Shown: positions 44,270 through 54,493 of the stretch, one piece after another
Layout: each line of letters starts with the position of its first letter
Position numbering within the stretch: the first letter of the stretch is position 1
Assembly (NCBI GenBank): GCA_022453515.1
Contig: JAJNNY010000060.1
Span: forward strand, 124,001-188,000
Length of the DNA: 64,000 bases
Direction: 5' to 3'
Source of the DNA: Astrocystis sublimbata
Lineage: Eukaryota; Ascomycota; Sordariomycetes; Xylariales; Xylariaceae
The notes under the pieces: generated by a model
Databases searched by the model: none
What the model saw: the letters and a program-made list of their open reading frames with translations, nothing else
Told to the model about the DNA's origin: nothing
Translations under genes and position numbers: made by a program

Positions 44270-44982
44270 GATAGTGATGGACTGTGCAAACTCGGTATCC
44301 GCCCATGGTTCGGCGAGTCATCAAATAATGGTCGTCCGGCATAGGTGAGAAAATAGAGACAGTCAGTTGAAAGAGAGATCACGCACTGGGATCGCACAGA
44401 GCATTGCTATCTCGAGTCCTCGCCACAATGAAACATTCAATCAACTGGATGTCGTAGTGACCTGCATATGCACAGATCAATCGAAATCCATATTTCCATT
44501 GAGCTAGTGTGTCACAGCATCACGCCAATAACAGCTTGGCCTTGGAACTCGATATATACATGTGACAGAAGACGAAGCTGTACAACGAGTAGCACGCCCC
44601 TAAAACAGGCAGGGGCGTGACATGCATTCTAGTCAGTCTGTACTAAGTGCTTGCTCTTGTGCATACTATTCAACATGGAACAGTTTGGGTATTTAGTTCT
44701 CAGAACGCTTGTCACCATTCAGTATGCACAACGAATTCAGATAGATTTCCGAGATTGTGTAGCGAGACGACCTGGCGTTCAATCGATTCTCAACTAGGCT
44801 GTGCGTAACAGCATCTAATGGCCTTCAACGCAACGTCTCGAGCAGCGAACCTGTTGTTCGCCTTTCCAAAAATTAAACAAAACCTTGTCAGTCGATCTTC
44901 GCCATGTGTCAAAATCCGGTACAGCTTCTCATCAACCACCACACCTCACCCAACCCAACCCTCAGCACCAGCAACATGAACC
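44270..44982. other. Convergent intergenic spacer
   Basis: No gene, RNA or repeat is recognised between the converging 3' ends. Confidence 0.5.
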
Positions 44983-45456
44983 CTAAACAGACAGGTCCTG
45001 AATAAACCAGTTGATGTGTAGATCCCCGCAGAGCATCGTTCCCTCGGCCGAGATCTTCCCCTTATGCAAGCCCCCGAAGCGCTTCAGGCTCTCGTCGTAA
45101 AGGTCGAGGATGTCCTGGTTCTTGAGCGAGAAGCTAGCGTCGTGCGGCACGCCGTCGCCCCGCGAGACCGCGAAGCCGCAGTGGTACAGCGAGATGCTGT
45201 GGCGGACGCCGTCGGCGTCCATGGAGAAGTCGACTAGCCACTCGCCCAGGTCCTGGTTGATGCCGCGGCAGGTGTCCTGGCACTCCGAGGTCGTCGGCGG
45301 CGCGGCGAAATGCGTCGTCGTGTCGACGTAGGTGAGCGGCGTGCAGTACCCCACTATCGACTTGTCGCCGAGGCAGTTGTTTACTTCTGCGTGGCATGGG
45401 GACAGGAAGGATGTGAGACTGCCGAGCAGTGCGACGAAGGCAGTGGGACGATGCAT
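44983..45456 (-). CDS. Secreted Hce2/Ecp2-like effector protein
   Basis: ATG at 45454-45456, 157 residues. The longer frame upstream would mask the signal peptide. Signal peptide MHRPTAFVALLGSLTSF with cleavage near CHA. The mature part follows the Hce2 pattern: SECQDTCRGI, then EWLVDF, then LYHCGFAV, then NQDILDLYDESLKRF, and EGTMLC near the end, which correspond in order and spacing to conserved blocks of Ecp2/Hce2 effectors. Six Cys in the mature chain suit three disulphides. Family members are secreted proteins of plant-associated and other ascomycetes, some of which provoke host cell death. Function here is unproven. No intron is needed. Confidence 0.65.
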   Translation of the reverse strand: MHRPTAFVALLGSLTSFLSPCHAEVNNCLGDKSIVGYCTPLTYVDTTTHFAAPPTTSECQDTCRGINQDLGEWLVDFSMDADGVRHSISLYHCGFAVSRGDGVPHDASFSLKNQDILDLYDESLKRFGGLHKGKISAEGTMLCGDLHINWFIQDLSV

Positions 45457-47225
45457 GATGATGGTGCTGACTCGGTGAGACTGACTGGTTTCTCGATGAA
45501 GATGTTTCACGGCGTTAGTGCTCCTCAAGCAGTCGGTTCTTTTGTCGAGTGTTCGTTGAGATGTCTGTCAGCGATGATGAAGAAAGATGCTATCCCAGGA
45601 TCACGTCAGGACTATTTGAACGAACTCGAGAGGTGTCTTTGCTCGCATCCCTTTCTCTCGCTCCCTTCCCTATCGTGACATCTTCGTGCGACCTGCCGTT
45701 AGTTCGAAGTCCAGCACGTGCTCGCCCCTGGCCAGGCACCATGCAAGCAACAGCGACGTCTGCAGAGGCATCCTCACATTACCCACAGGTTCATGATGGT
45801 AACTGGCTGTATCCCTCTTCTCATCACGTCCGTCACAGCCTTAAAAGGTGTGTTATGCTGCGCCGACAGATGCGAACTCTGTGATGCCAACAGCAAGTGG
45901 ACAGAGGTCCATGGGCGTGACCGCACTCCCTCTCGATCACCACTCACGTCGTCCAATCATTGCCGCCTGGCGGTCGGCGTTTGTGATAGTGATGGCGACC
46001 AGGATGTGCAGCGTCGCAATTGGCCCGGTTGCATCCCGATGCATCACGTGGGGCCGTGCTGATCCCCTTTTTTGACCTTATGTCGGTGTCGGATGCCGCT
46101 GCAGGCCATCTGTCATTGGCTATGCCCGACAGCTTTTCTCCCAGTATGGTAACTCGAGCAGCGGTTTTGGACTTATCCTGCAGTTGTTTGCATTAGGACA
46201 ACAACTGCAAGGGGTCGAGGGGGTCACTGTCGGAACCCGCATTGTACATGCTGGGGAACTCGTTTCTACCTGAACTCGATTCACATCATGGACTTACAAG
46301 CAGCATTGAAGATTTCGTTATGCCACGTGTAGGTTGATATACGAATCATTTCCAAGCTATATTCAAAATGGTGGTTCTATAGTACTTAATCTATAAGGCT
46401 CGACGCTGTCAGCTTCAACCGCCTCCCTCGAAACCAGCAGCTCGTGAAGCAGCTGTCAGATTGATTGCCTGCATCGAGCCCAAACTTGGTTTGTCTGTCA
46501 GGTACCAACACGGATCCATTAATCCTCGGAGTGACATCACTCGCACCGGGCTGAGATGGCTCTTGGCAGAAGGTACAACCCAATCGGCGAGCGAAGCGTC
46601 GCCAAGTCGTGGTACCTTACCGGTCACCATCATGCACAACACTTTCAGCGACCTTGCAGCAAGCCAAGCATGGGTACGAATAATTACCCGTTGAGCCCGA
46701 AAAGCCACATCAGCTTCAAGTCCATATATGATGCCACTGGTGACACTCGACTATATAGTGGAGAGGAGACTGCTCTTTCTTTACGACACTTCCCTCTCAC
46801 TTTCCATGGGCTAAAGAACGGAACTCAAGTGTCGCAAGATTTCAACGAATGTTTTTATTGAGATACTTTTAAACGAATGGGATGTTGTTGAGCCAGTCGA
46901 CACAACATGAAAGTGCGATGAGTAGGGTCAAAGGGGATTGATAAAGAGAGTGGTGTCATCCTGAGGTCTTGCGATCCGCCAACTCAGGCCATGTATCAGA
47001 CATTTTTGGAGTAATGTTACAGGGGCTGAGGTGCAACATGTGTTGTTCTCACATGACCCTATCAAATCCATCTTGACATACATTCTTCCTTCAATGAGTG
47101 CACCTCTCTCTGCCTTGTTATTCGCGAGTCCTACAACCACTACCAAAAGATCCATTGGGCCACAACTCTGCTTGAACTCCGATGCGCCTCAGCTATATCC
47201 CAAGCTGGCCCCATGCAACGTCGTG
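45457..47225. other. Intergenic spacer
   Basis: About 1.8 kb without a supported gene. Overlapping open frames on both strands at 46390-46860 have no motif and are probably fortuitous or remnants. An inverted GACAACAACTGCA/TGCAGTTGTTTGC pair lies near 46180-46211. Confidence 0.45.
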
Positions 47226-47399
47226 TCAAAGCCTTCGGTCCATTATGGCGTCCTGTCGTCGCATTTCATCCTTGACGCAAGCATCGCAAGGCGGCTCGTG
47301 GATGCGATCGACATTCTCGCAGTTCTTCTTGCCGCAGTTCTTAGTGATGGTCTGCGGCTCCTTGCAGTCGCACGCGTACGTGAAGTAGATCTTGCACAT
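47226..47399 (-). CDS. Tiny Cys-rich protein (57 residues)
   Basis: ATG at 47397-47399. The protein begins MCKIYFTYACDCKEP and contains CGKKNC and CDAC, seven Cys in all, without a signal peptide. Met-Cys starts followed by a YxCxC motif are typical of a loose group of tiny filamentous-fungal proteins of unknown function, thought from spacing to bind metal. It is not secreted as far as can be seen. It lies about 400 bp from another Cys-rich small gene on the same strand. Confidence 0.5.
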   Translation of the reverse strand: MCKIYFTYACDCKEPQTITKNCGKKNCENVDRIHEPPCDACVKDEMRRQDAIMDRRL

Positions 47400-47777
47400 G
47401 GTGACCTGATCGATGTTGGTACTGGTGCGATACGAGGTGTTCTTTAGGGTAGAGGGCTGATTGTTTATTGTTGGTTCAGAGAGAAACGTGTTGGAGTGGA
47501 TGAGTTGCAATGTGGTGTTCTTGTGCTGGCGTTGGAATAGTGAATGATTTGAGAGGTTCAAGCGTATTGCTCTGATGGGTGGAACTGCGGATGACGATGC
47601 GCACAGTTGAAGGAATCGGCGCCTTCTTATTTGCTCTTGTCGTCTGGTGTGAGTATCTGTTCAACCTGGATCAATTCTGCGATGACGAGATGAGTCGATG
47701 CGGCGGGGTAATTAGGTAGCACATGAATTGCGTGAGCGGCCAACCGTAGTGAAGATGTCGGATGCAGTGCTCAGAGT

Positions 47778-48029
47778 TCACGAGGACTTCCTGATCTTGG
47801 TGCGGATGTTGGGGGGGTATTGGCAGAGGGGCGCGCGACGGATGTGGTTGACTTCTTTGATTTCAAAGTAGCAGACGTCACATAGGACCATCTCGGGGTC
47901 GAGCTTGCCGACGACGGCATCACGGCACAACGCCAGCTTCCCGGGGACTGGGTTCTGGCACTGGCACTGGCACTTCTGGCGCGTCACAGCCTTGGGCGTG
48001 TGGACCTTGAAGCTCGCTATCTGGCTCAT
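47778..48029 (-). CDS. Small Cys-rich protein (83 residues)
   Basis: Start taken at the ATG at 48027-48029 (MSQIASFKV). A second in-frame ATG at 48117-48119 would add 30 residues. The core has KCQCQCQNP, then CRD, then LCDVC, seven Cys in total with the closing CQYPP. A CxCxC run plus CxxC suggests a metal-bound structure. No signal peptide or known domain. The C-terminus is basic. With its 57-residue neighbour it forms a same-strand pair of small Cys-rich genes, possibly related in role. Confidence 0.45.
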   Translation of the reverse strand: MSQIASFKVHTPKAVTRQKCQCQCQNPVPGKLALCRDAVVGKLDPEMVLCDVCYFEIKEVNHIRRAPLCQYPPNIRTKIRKSS

Positions 48030-48119
48030 CGTGGCCTGTTGTGTGGCGCGGCGGGAAGCGACGACATCAGATGACTCCGCCTCGGGCTGTCGTGCCACTC
48101 CAGCCCATTTAACCTTCAT

Positions 48120-49765
48120 TGGCTGCCATCGCACAATGAACGACCGCTGCCCGATTGCGGTGCTGGACTACCGGCAGGGCCAGGTTGACTCATTCCTGCT
48201 CGTGATCGCCTTGTTGGTCGACAAAGAAGGCACGTTCAAGAATGACAGCTGAACAAAGAGAAACAGATGAAGGGGCGGTCAGGCACTCTAATAGCGGTCA
48301 ATGCCATACAACACGTTCCTGCGCTACGTACCTGGATATTAGCTGAATTGAACGCCAATAGAAATGAAGAAAACAGAGCAAACACAGCACAGCCACCTTT
48401 GTGAGTTGTATCATGTCATTGACTCTTAACATCCCATTGGTTGGCTTTGGCATCCCTTTCGGTCGCTGTGACCAACCAACACCTTGATGCCTTATACAAT
48501 TGCTGCTGAATTGCAGCCTGGGTAGAGCTAAAGGACTAAAAAGCGACAAACAAGCATAATTACTGTGAGGCAGCAATGGAGTTCCAGAATGCAGCTGTCA
48601 ATGTTTCATCTTGCCCTTTGTTGATCTCTTTCAATATCCACGGTCTCAATGATTGATACGCTTGGGGGGGTCTCAAAACTGACGTGGTGACCACTTGCAA
48701 TAGTAATCATGAAGCTTTAGCTATAGACGCTTTTGTATTGTTGTGCAATGTGTTTTAGCTATGTTGGACTGTCCAGTACCCAAGTAATGCTATATCTAGC
48801 AAGCCATCACTTTACTATGAAATTCCTTTAGTTTTAGCTAGAGTTTTTTTCTTTCAGGGGTTTTTAATGATGCTTGGCAATTGCAGACATATCTGCTGCC
48901 AGAACTCGATATGGCCAATGTTAACCCTCAAGCTTGTGAGCCAACTTTTCCTATACCACCACTCATGAGCCCGAATCTTGTATAAACCAGTCCGAATGTT
49001 GCTGAAAAGCCATCATACGCCTAGAGAATTTTATCTCACGTGGGTAGTACCAATACCCGGTGGCCTTATTGTGAGAAAAGCTTGGGTGCTGTAAATGCCT
49101 CATGGATGACAATGACACACTAATATGAGGTGATTATCCACTATGTAGGTATGTAAGTCAGGTCATATAACTCTTTGTGAAACGACGGGAACTCCCCTCG
49201 TTCACTTACACAGTACTCACAATACCTTGGAATATGCGACTCAAACGGAATGATTGAGTATCAAAAGAATGAGACGATGGAGATCGGTGTCGTTAAATCT
49301 ATGCAGCCAATGAGACTTTCAGGGTTTGGGCTGAAGTCCAAGTCATGATCACTTGCATCGCATGTTGTCACTCGCAGAAATGAGATGAGATTTTCTTATG
49401 ACCTATTTCCATCGGAAATAATGAAGTGCATGATAGCGAATGCCGATATCATTATAATATTCCAAAAGGAATCTCAACCATCCAGATCATAGTATGGTTT
49501 GTTACTTTCACCTTGAACTTTTCTTTGTCGAGACCCTGGGTAACAGCTGAAAGGAGTTGGCCTGCACCAACCGCAGACTACCTAGGTGCATGTATATTCA
49601 AACACTGGCTTGGTGATATTATTTAATCGGATAGATCATATTTACATTAATCATTAATCGTTTTTATCTGCTCTTATCGACCTTATCTAACTAATAGTAT
49701 CTCATTCCATGCTAAGTCGCCCTTATGTATCCGTATTACCCTTTATTTCATAGCAACCCTACACC
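48120..49765. other. Intergenic spacer
   Basis: No supported gene. It contains a TACCTAGGTG variant of the recurrent palindrome at 49579-49588 and AT-rich sequence at 49610-49680. Confidence 0.5.
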
Positions 49766-51204
49766 CTATAACTGTCTTTCCAGGTCTTGGGAGAGCCTCG
49801 ACGGTGGATTCAACAAGTCAGTATGCGACGCAAGTGAGCTTTGAGAGTGATGGGAGGTAAAAGATTCCGGTCTTCTTCCTTTGTTGATTCTATCGGACAA
49901 GGGCACCCCTGAGGAGCTCGGCGTGTTGTTGGTAGTGTGACTACGCAGCATCAGATTCCTCATGCTTTGCATGGTCTTCGTATTGGCGAACAAGCTCCTT
50001 ATCGATGGCAGGTTGACGGCAATTATCGATATACCGGACTCGAGCAAGGTATAGAAGAATGCTCGAGTGAGCGACTCTGTCGATAGAGTTAGCATAGAGT
50101 AAGCCAATAGACTTGAGTGTATGAGACCACCGCTAGACTTACGTTCAAGGTCTCCCTTAAGCAGGTAGTCGGCGCCGCCGACTTCTATTTGCACGTATTG
50201 CACGATTCGCCCAATGGATGCAAGCACACCCCTGGATCCAAGATTAGCATTTAATATGCTTGCCGTATTATACCAAACCACTTACACAAAAGCCAAAAGA
50301 AAGACTCCTATGATAGACAGCTTCTTTCGCAAATTTGTATTCAGACGCAGTATCTGTGCAGGAGTCTCGTTAGTAACGGCATAAGCATTTCCAAGATGAG
50401 GGGTAACGCACACTAGGAATTGGTAGCAACAAGATCCAAATATCGATCAGAAAATTGGAAATGACGAGCCCAAACAGGACTGGGTATGCAATAGTGCAAT
50501 GATCGTAAAACGTCCCGTCCCAAAATGATGAAAAATGGCTGCCGCACTGGAAGCCTATCAAGGGCTGGAATATCAAAGTCCACAGCACAACGACGGCGAT
50601 TGTAGCCCAAATGGCGGTACCCAGCGCAGTCTTCTTACCACCAGCGCAGAAAATGCGCCGGTAAAAGAAGAGTGCACTGAGTTTGACACATGCGAGTGTG
50701 TTGTTGGTGAACAACTCAAGCGCAATTACAGTCTGCGTCGATTGAAACATTAGTGATGATGCATCAGAAAGAATTGATAAAAAGCGCTCAGTACTCACCT
50801 CTGGGTGTTTTCTGCCATTCTCTAGTGTCTCCTCTGGTGTAAAGTCGTGACTTGAATATCCCAGGTTCTTGCCGCGCACACCTATCAACGTATAAGAATG
50901 AGTATTTCGTCCGACAGGACGGTCAACCCCAACAGGCTGGCGGATAGCAACACAACTTACCGACGAACGTGATGATTGATGCTGCGATAAATGTGAGCTT
51001 CAATTGTCAGCGTTAGCGTTTCGACTCCATCCCACTATGTTTTTAGGGCCGACGCACTAGGGCAAAGGCAGCTAGCCAGTCGTCGGCAAGTAGCTGTAGC
51101 TTGTTGCGCCTACGAGCCCAGAATCGTAATCCAACGGTAACGGTTGCTAGGCCGGTTAATGACGCAGCAAGGGCAGTTATGCTCTTCGCGGAAGAATCGG
51201 ACAT
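49766..51204 (-). CDS. PTH11-like seven-transmembrane (fungal rhodopsin-domain) protein, second copy
   Basis: Seven exons on the minus strand: 51058-51204, 50961-50997, 50799-50881, 50412-50732, 50286-50353, 50143-50231 and 49766-50076, giving 351 residues. All introns are GT-AG with agreeing phases. The chain starts MSDSSAKSITALAASLTG and contains RFWARRRNKLQLLADDWLA, a typical first-loop motif. A conserved Cys occurs in GFQCGSHFSSFWDG, and ISNFLIDIWILLLPIPS marks the fifth helix, followed by LRLNTNLRKKLSIIGVF. The C-terminal tail is Ser-rich and probably cytoplasmic. It belongs to the same broad family as the gene at 10.8 kb but is not a close duplicate. A membrane sensor role is likely; the signal is unknown. 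Confidence 0.8.
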
Positions 51205-52122
51205 AACGAGCTATGTAGGGTGTCTCTTGGGCCTCTTGGGACGTAAACAATCTTACGTGCAGTAATGGTGACGGGTGCTTCTCTGTCGGTGTTATATTAT
51301 GGAAAACAGCTTCAAGGGCTACCCTGCAAGATGATGTGCAGCTGAAATCGTTTATATTGAAACATTCAGTTGAGCGTTTTGCACGAGATCGAGGAGTGGC
51401 CAAAAGAGCTAGAAACATCAGGGATCAATCCTGCATGTGAATTGGGGCCTTCCTATCTTTACTAGGCTCGTGGGGCAGTTTGCGAGAGTGGCCAGTCAGA
51501 TGAATAGTAAAAGATGCTTACATACCTCAGATTTACCTAACCATCGATCTTGGTATGCGCAAGCCAGGGCCCAGGCGCACAACGTGGCTTATGTTATTTT
51601 TGGCTGGCGAATATCGTCGAGGCCAAGGTGTTTGAGACATACAAGAAATCTCCAGCCGCATCTGTAAGCGCCGATTTGTTTATTGCCCAGTAATAGTGTT
51701 GCCGTTTTACCGAATGAAACTTTTCAACGCAATGGCTATCAGGTGCCACATTTGTACGAGCAAGGAGATACTGCGGTCTCATCCGCGTCGTAAGCACGCT
51801 CATTAGATCATGTGTAATACTTTCTTCAAGTAATCCATGAGTGAGACGCTCGACGCTATCTGTTTTGGGTACTCGTCAGAAAGATGTCGCAGCTTGTCTC
51901 GCAGAGACTGCAGAATCCTGTCGTCCAGGAGTAAGTCGATTAAGTCTACCTGTTTTGGCATTGATTGGCTTGTTGGCTGATGCAGGCGCACTTAGCGTGC
52001 GCCTAACAGTGTAAGCGTGATCCTTCATTGTTCTCTCCGACATTGCCTATCGACTTTCCGCATCTCGCGCATCTAGTTTCCCATCAGCCGTCATCCTTCA
52101 GGGCCATCCACCTCGCCGCCGT
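51205..52122. other. Divergent intergenic spacer
   Basis: Shared upstream region of the receptor (minus) and the hydrolase (plus). A minus-strand frame at 51803-51961 encodes a helical, charged 52-residue peptide with coding-like character but no family match, possibly a gene remnant. Confidence 0.45.
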
Positions 52123-53243
52123 ATGATGGCCGAGTCTCACTTTCGCGAAGGTAAGGTGCCTTTTGATGTGCCGTCTGTCGCATCGCCGTGTTTCACCTAT
52201 TACAAGATATTCGGCGACCTCACATCCAAAGTTGCGCCGGTTGTCGTGGCGCACGGCGGACCAGGAGCTGGTCATGAGTATCTGCTCACATTTGCCGACC
52301 TCTGGCGCCGGTATGGCATCCCAGTCGTCTTTTACGACCAGATAGGGTGCGCCTCTTCCACTCACCTGCCACAAACGGCTGGCGACGAGTCCTTTTGGCA
52401 AGAGCAGCTGTTCCAAGATGAGCTGGACAACCTGCTCGACAAGCTCGACTTACGCAGTGGTTCCGGCTTTCATTTTCTTGGCCAGAGCTGGGGAGCAATG
52501 CTCGGCGCGTCCTTTGCTGCCCGCCGACCTCCAGGCCTGCAGAAGTTGGTCCTTGCTAGCGGATTGGCAAGCAAAGAGCTTGGCGGGCGCGGCGTTCGTC
52601 TTCTGAGGGAGCAAATGCCATCTGATATGCAAGAGGCCCTTAGTGATGCGGAGCAAGCCGGGGAGTACGAGAGCCCCGAATATCGGCGTGCATTAGACTA
52701 TTACTACAGGAAGCACGTTTGCCGAGCCAAGGTATTCCCGCCACCAGAGCTGGTACCTTCAGTGAAGCACGTGAGCGAAGACGCGACAGTATATCGCACA
52801 ATGTATGTTGTGACCCTGGGGTTTCAATTGTCCCTTCCCAATTCTGTGCGAAGCCACGATATGGAGTTTCTTTTATTAAAATCAAGTCTCTTCCATCATC
52901 TATCAACTGAGCAGCATCCGTGACTAGATTTTGCGCGGACTCTCACAATCATAGGTATGGCCCTTCCCCTCTCGCGATGATTGGCTCACTGAGAGATTGG
53001 ACCGTGGTCCCTCGCCTTCACAACATCACCGCACCAACTCTAGTCTACAGTGGTGAATTCGATACCTCTCACGATGTCGCGCAGGTTCCTTTCCGAGAGA
53101 TCATCCCAGATGTTCGTTCGATCATAGTGCCAGACGCTGGTCACATGTGCCATTTGGAAGATGGAGGATTGCGGGAACGTGTGTTGAACATGGTTGGCGA
53201 CTTTCTGACAGACCAAAAAATCACTGAAACTCAAGCAGTTTGA
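52123..53243 (+). CDS. Proline-iminopeptidase-like alpha/beta hydrolase (peptidase family S33)
   Basis: Two exons: 52123-52802 and 52955-53243, 322 residues. The intron starts GTATGT and ends ATAG. The oxyanion motif is HGGPGAGHEY (44-53), the nucleophile elbow GQSWG (Ser 122), the acid EFD (Asp 263) and the histidine AGHMCHLED (His 290), all as in prolyl iminopeptidases and the related fungal L-amino-acid amidases. The first exon begins MMAESHFREGKVPFD without a signal peptide, so the enzyme is probably cytosolic. It would remove N-terminal proline or hydrolyse a small amide. Similar hydrolases also occur in secondary-metabolite clusters. Confidence 0.85.
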
Positions 53244-53674
53244 CAAATCCGAAACATCATTATAAATACCGTCGCTGCATCGTCGATAATTTCGGATACG
53301 GTCAGTGCTGCTCAAGTACGCTTTTATTGCCCGTAGCCACGTTTGCTGCCCAGATGATTTTAAGTATTTAAATGGGGTTTTCCACAGCGGGTCGGTAGGT
53401 GACGATGAGTGATTGCGGTTAAATTGAGACAGCCGTCGGAAGAGATGACCGAACGGATGTGGAATAGAGACCCTCCCCATGCCTGCGCCGAATGCATTTA
53501 GTCAAATCGGCATATAAGCCGATTTGCCATTTGCTGACGTGGAAGAAGTGGCCAGATTTTGCCATGCATCCTTAAGTATTTATGGTATTGAGGGGCTGCT
53601 TTTCAGTTTTGATCATGAGCATAGCTGAAAGATCTAAGTCTTTCACGTCATAACTTTAAAGAAGGAATTGCAAG
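53244..53674. other. Intergenic spacer
   Basis: Short spacer between two plus-strand genes. No regulatory element or repeat can be named. Confidence 0.5.
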
Positions 53675-54493
53675 ATGCTTTACTCCAAGTGGTTCGTTTG
53701 CGCAACTCTTGCCTCGCACGTCTCAGCAGCATGCAATCGAGCAACATTGCAAGAAGTTGCGGCGACATACGTCGAAACACAAGCTACCGGTCAGCCAATG
53801 CTGCTCAGCTTCGCTAGCAACACCACCTATGCCGAGAACGATAAGCCGATAGCCATAATGAGAGGCGTCTTGTCTCATCCCATGACGATTGACTTCAATC
53901 GCAGCATCTACGACACCACACAGTGCGCGACGTTCACCGAGCTGACAGTAACTGCACCGGAGAACCCCTATGTCATCGCGACACGAATAATGCTCACCGA
54001 GGATGGGAGCAAGATTACCAAGATGGAGTCCGTCGTCGCCAACGAGGGTGATTGGGCATTCAACGCCGCCGGCCATCTGCGCTGGACCCGACAAGAGAAG
54101 TGGGAGCCCATCCCGGAGGATGAACGCGACAGTCGCGAAGTCATCCAGGCTGCTGGTGATGCGTATCTCGATCAGTGGGCGGACTCAACCCTCCCTGTGC
54201 CGCTTGGGACGCCGTGCGCACGCCTCGAGGGAGGGGCTTATACGGGCCAGAGCAACCCGGCCGCCAATACGTGTGCGATGCCGGCGTTTCCGCAGCCGCT
54301 GAAGGTCCCGAACCGCCGGTACATCATCGACGAAGAGCTTGGTGCGGTCGACATCTTCAATGGCTTCCCGTGGTTGGAGGCTACCAAGACCGATGGGGCG
54401 GTGCCGAGTACCAATTTCATTCGCGTCGAGAAGGGGTTGATCAGGTATATCCACGAGAACACCGTGTGCGAGACTCCAAATTGTGGACGATGA
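53675..54493 (+). CDS. Secreted DUF8021-like protein
   Basis: Intronless, 272 residues. Signal peptide MLYSKWFVCATLASHVSA is followed at once by ACNRATLQEVAATYVETQ. Family-like features are TYAENDKP, IDFNRSIYDTTQC, NPYVIATRIML, GDWAFNA, the GTPCARLEGG block and RRYIIDEELGAVDIFN near the C-terminus, which match the layout of fungal secreted DUF8021 proteins. Six Cys remain in the mature chain. One NTT sequon is present. The biochemical role of the family is not established. The gene follows the S33 hydrolase on the same strand with about 430 bp between them. Confidence 0.7.
   Translation: MLYSKWFVCATLASHVSAACNRATLQEVAATYVETQATGQPMLLSFASNTTYAENDKPIAIMRGVLSHPMTIDFNRSIYDTTQCATFTELTVTAPENPYVIATRIMLTEDGSKITKMESVVANEGDWAFNAAGHLRWTRQEKWEPIPEDERDSREVIQAAGDAYLDQWADSTLPVPLGTPCARLEGGAYTGQSNPAANTCAMPAFPQPLKVPNRRYIIDEELGAVDIFNGFPWLEATKTDGAVPSTNFIRVEKGLIRYIHENTVCETPNCGR

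Noticed and set aside
46390..46861. Overlapping open frames on both strands
   Set aside because: No signal peptide, domain or intron signals; frames of this length are expected by chance.
51803..51961. 52-codon minus-strand frame with helical, charged composition
   Set aside because: Looks coding-like but has no flanking exons or recognisable family; kept only as a note in the spacer entry.
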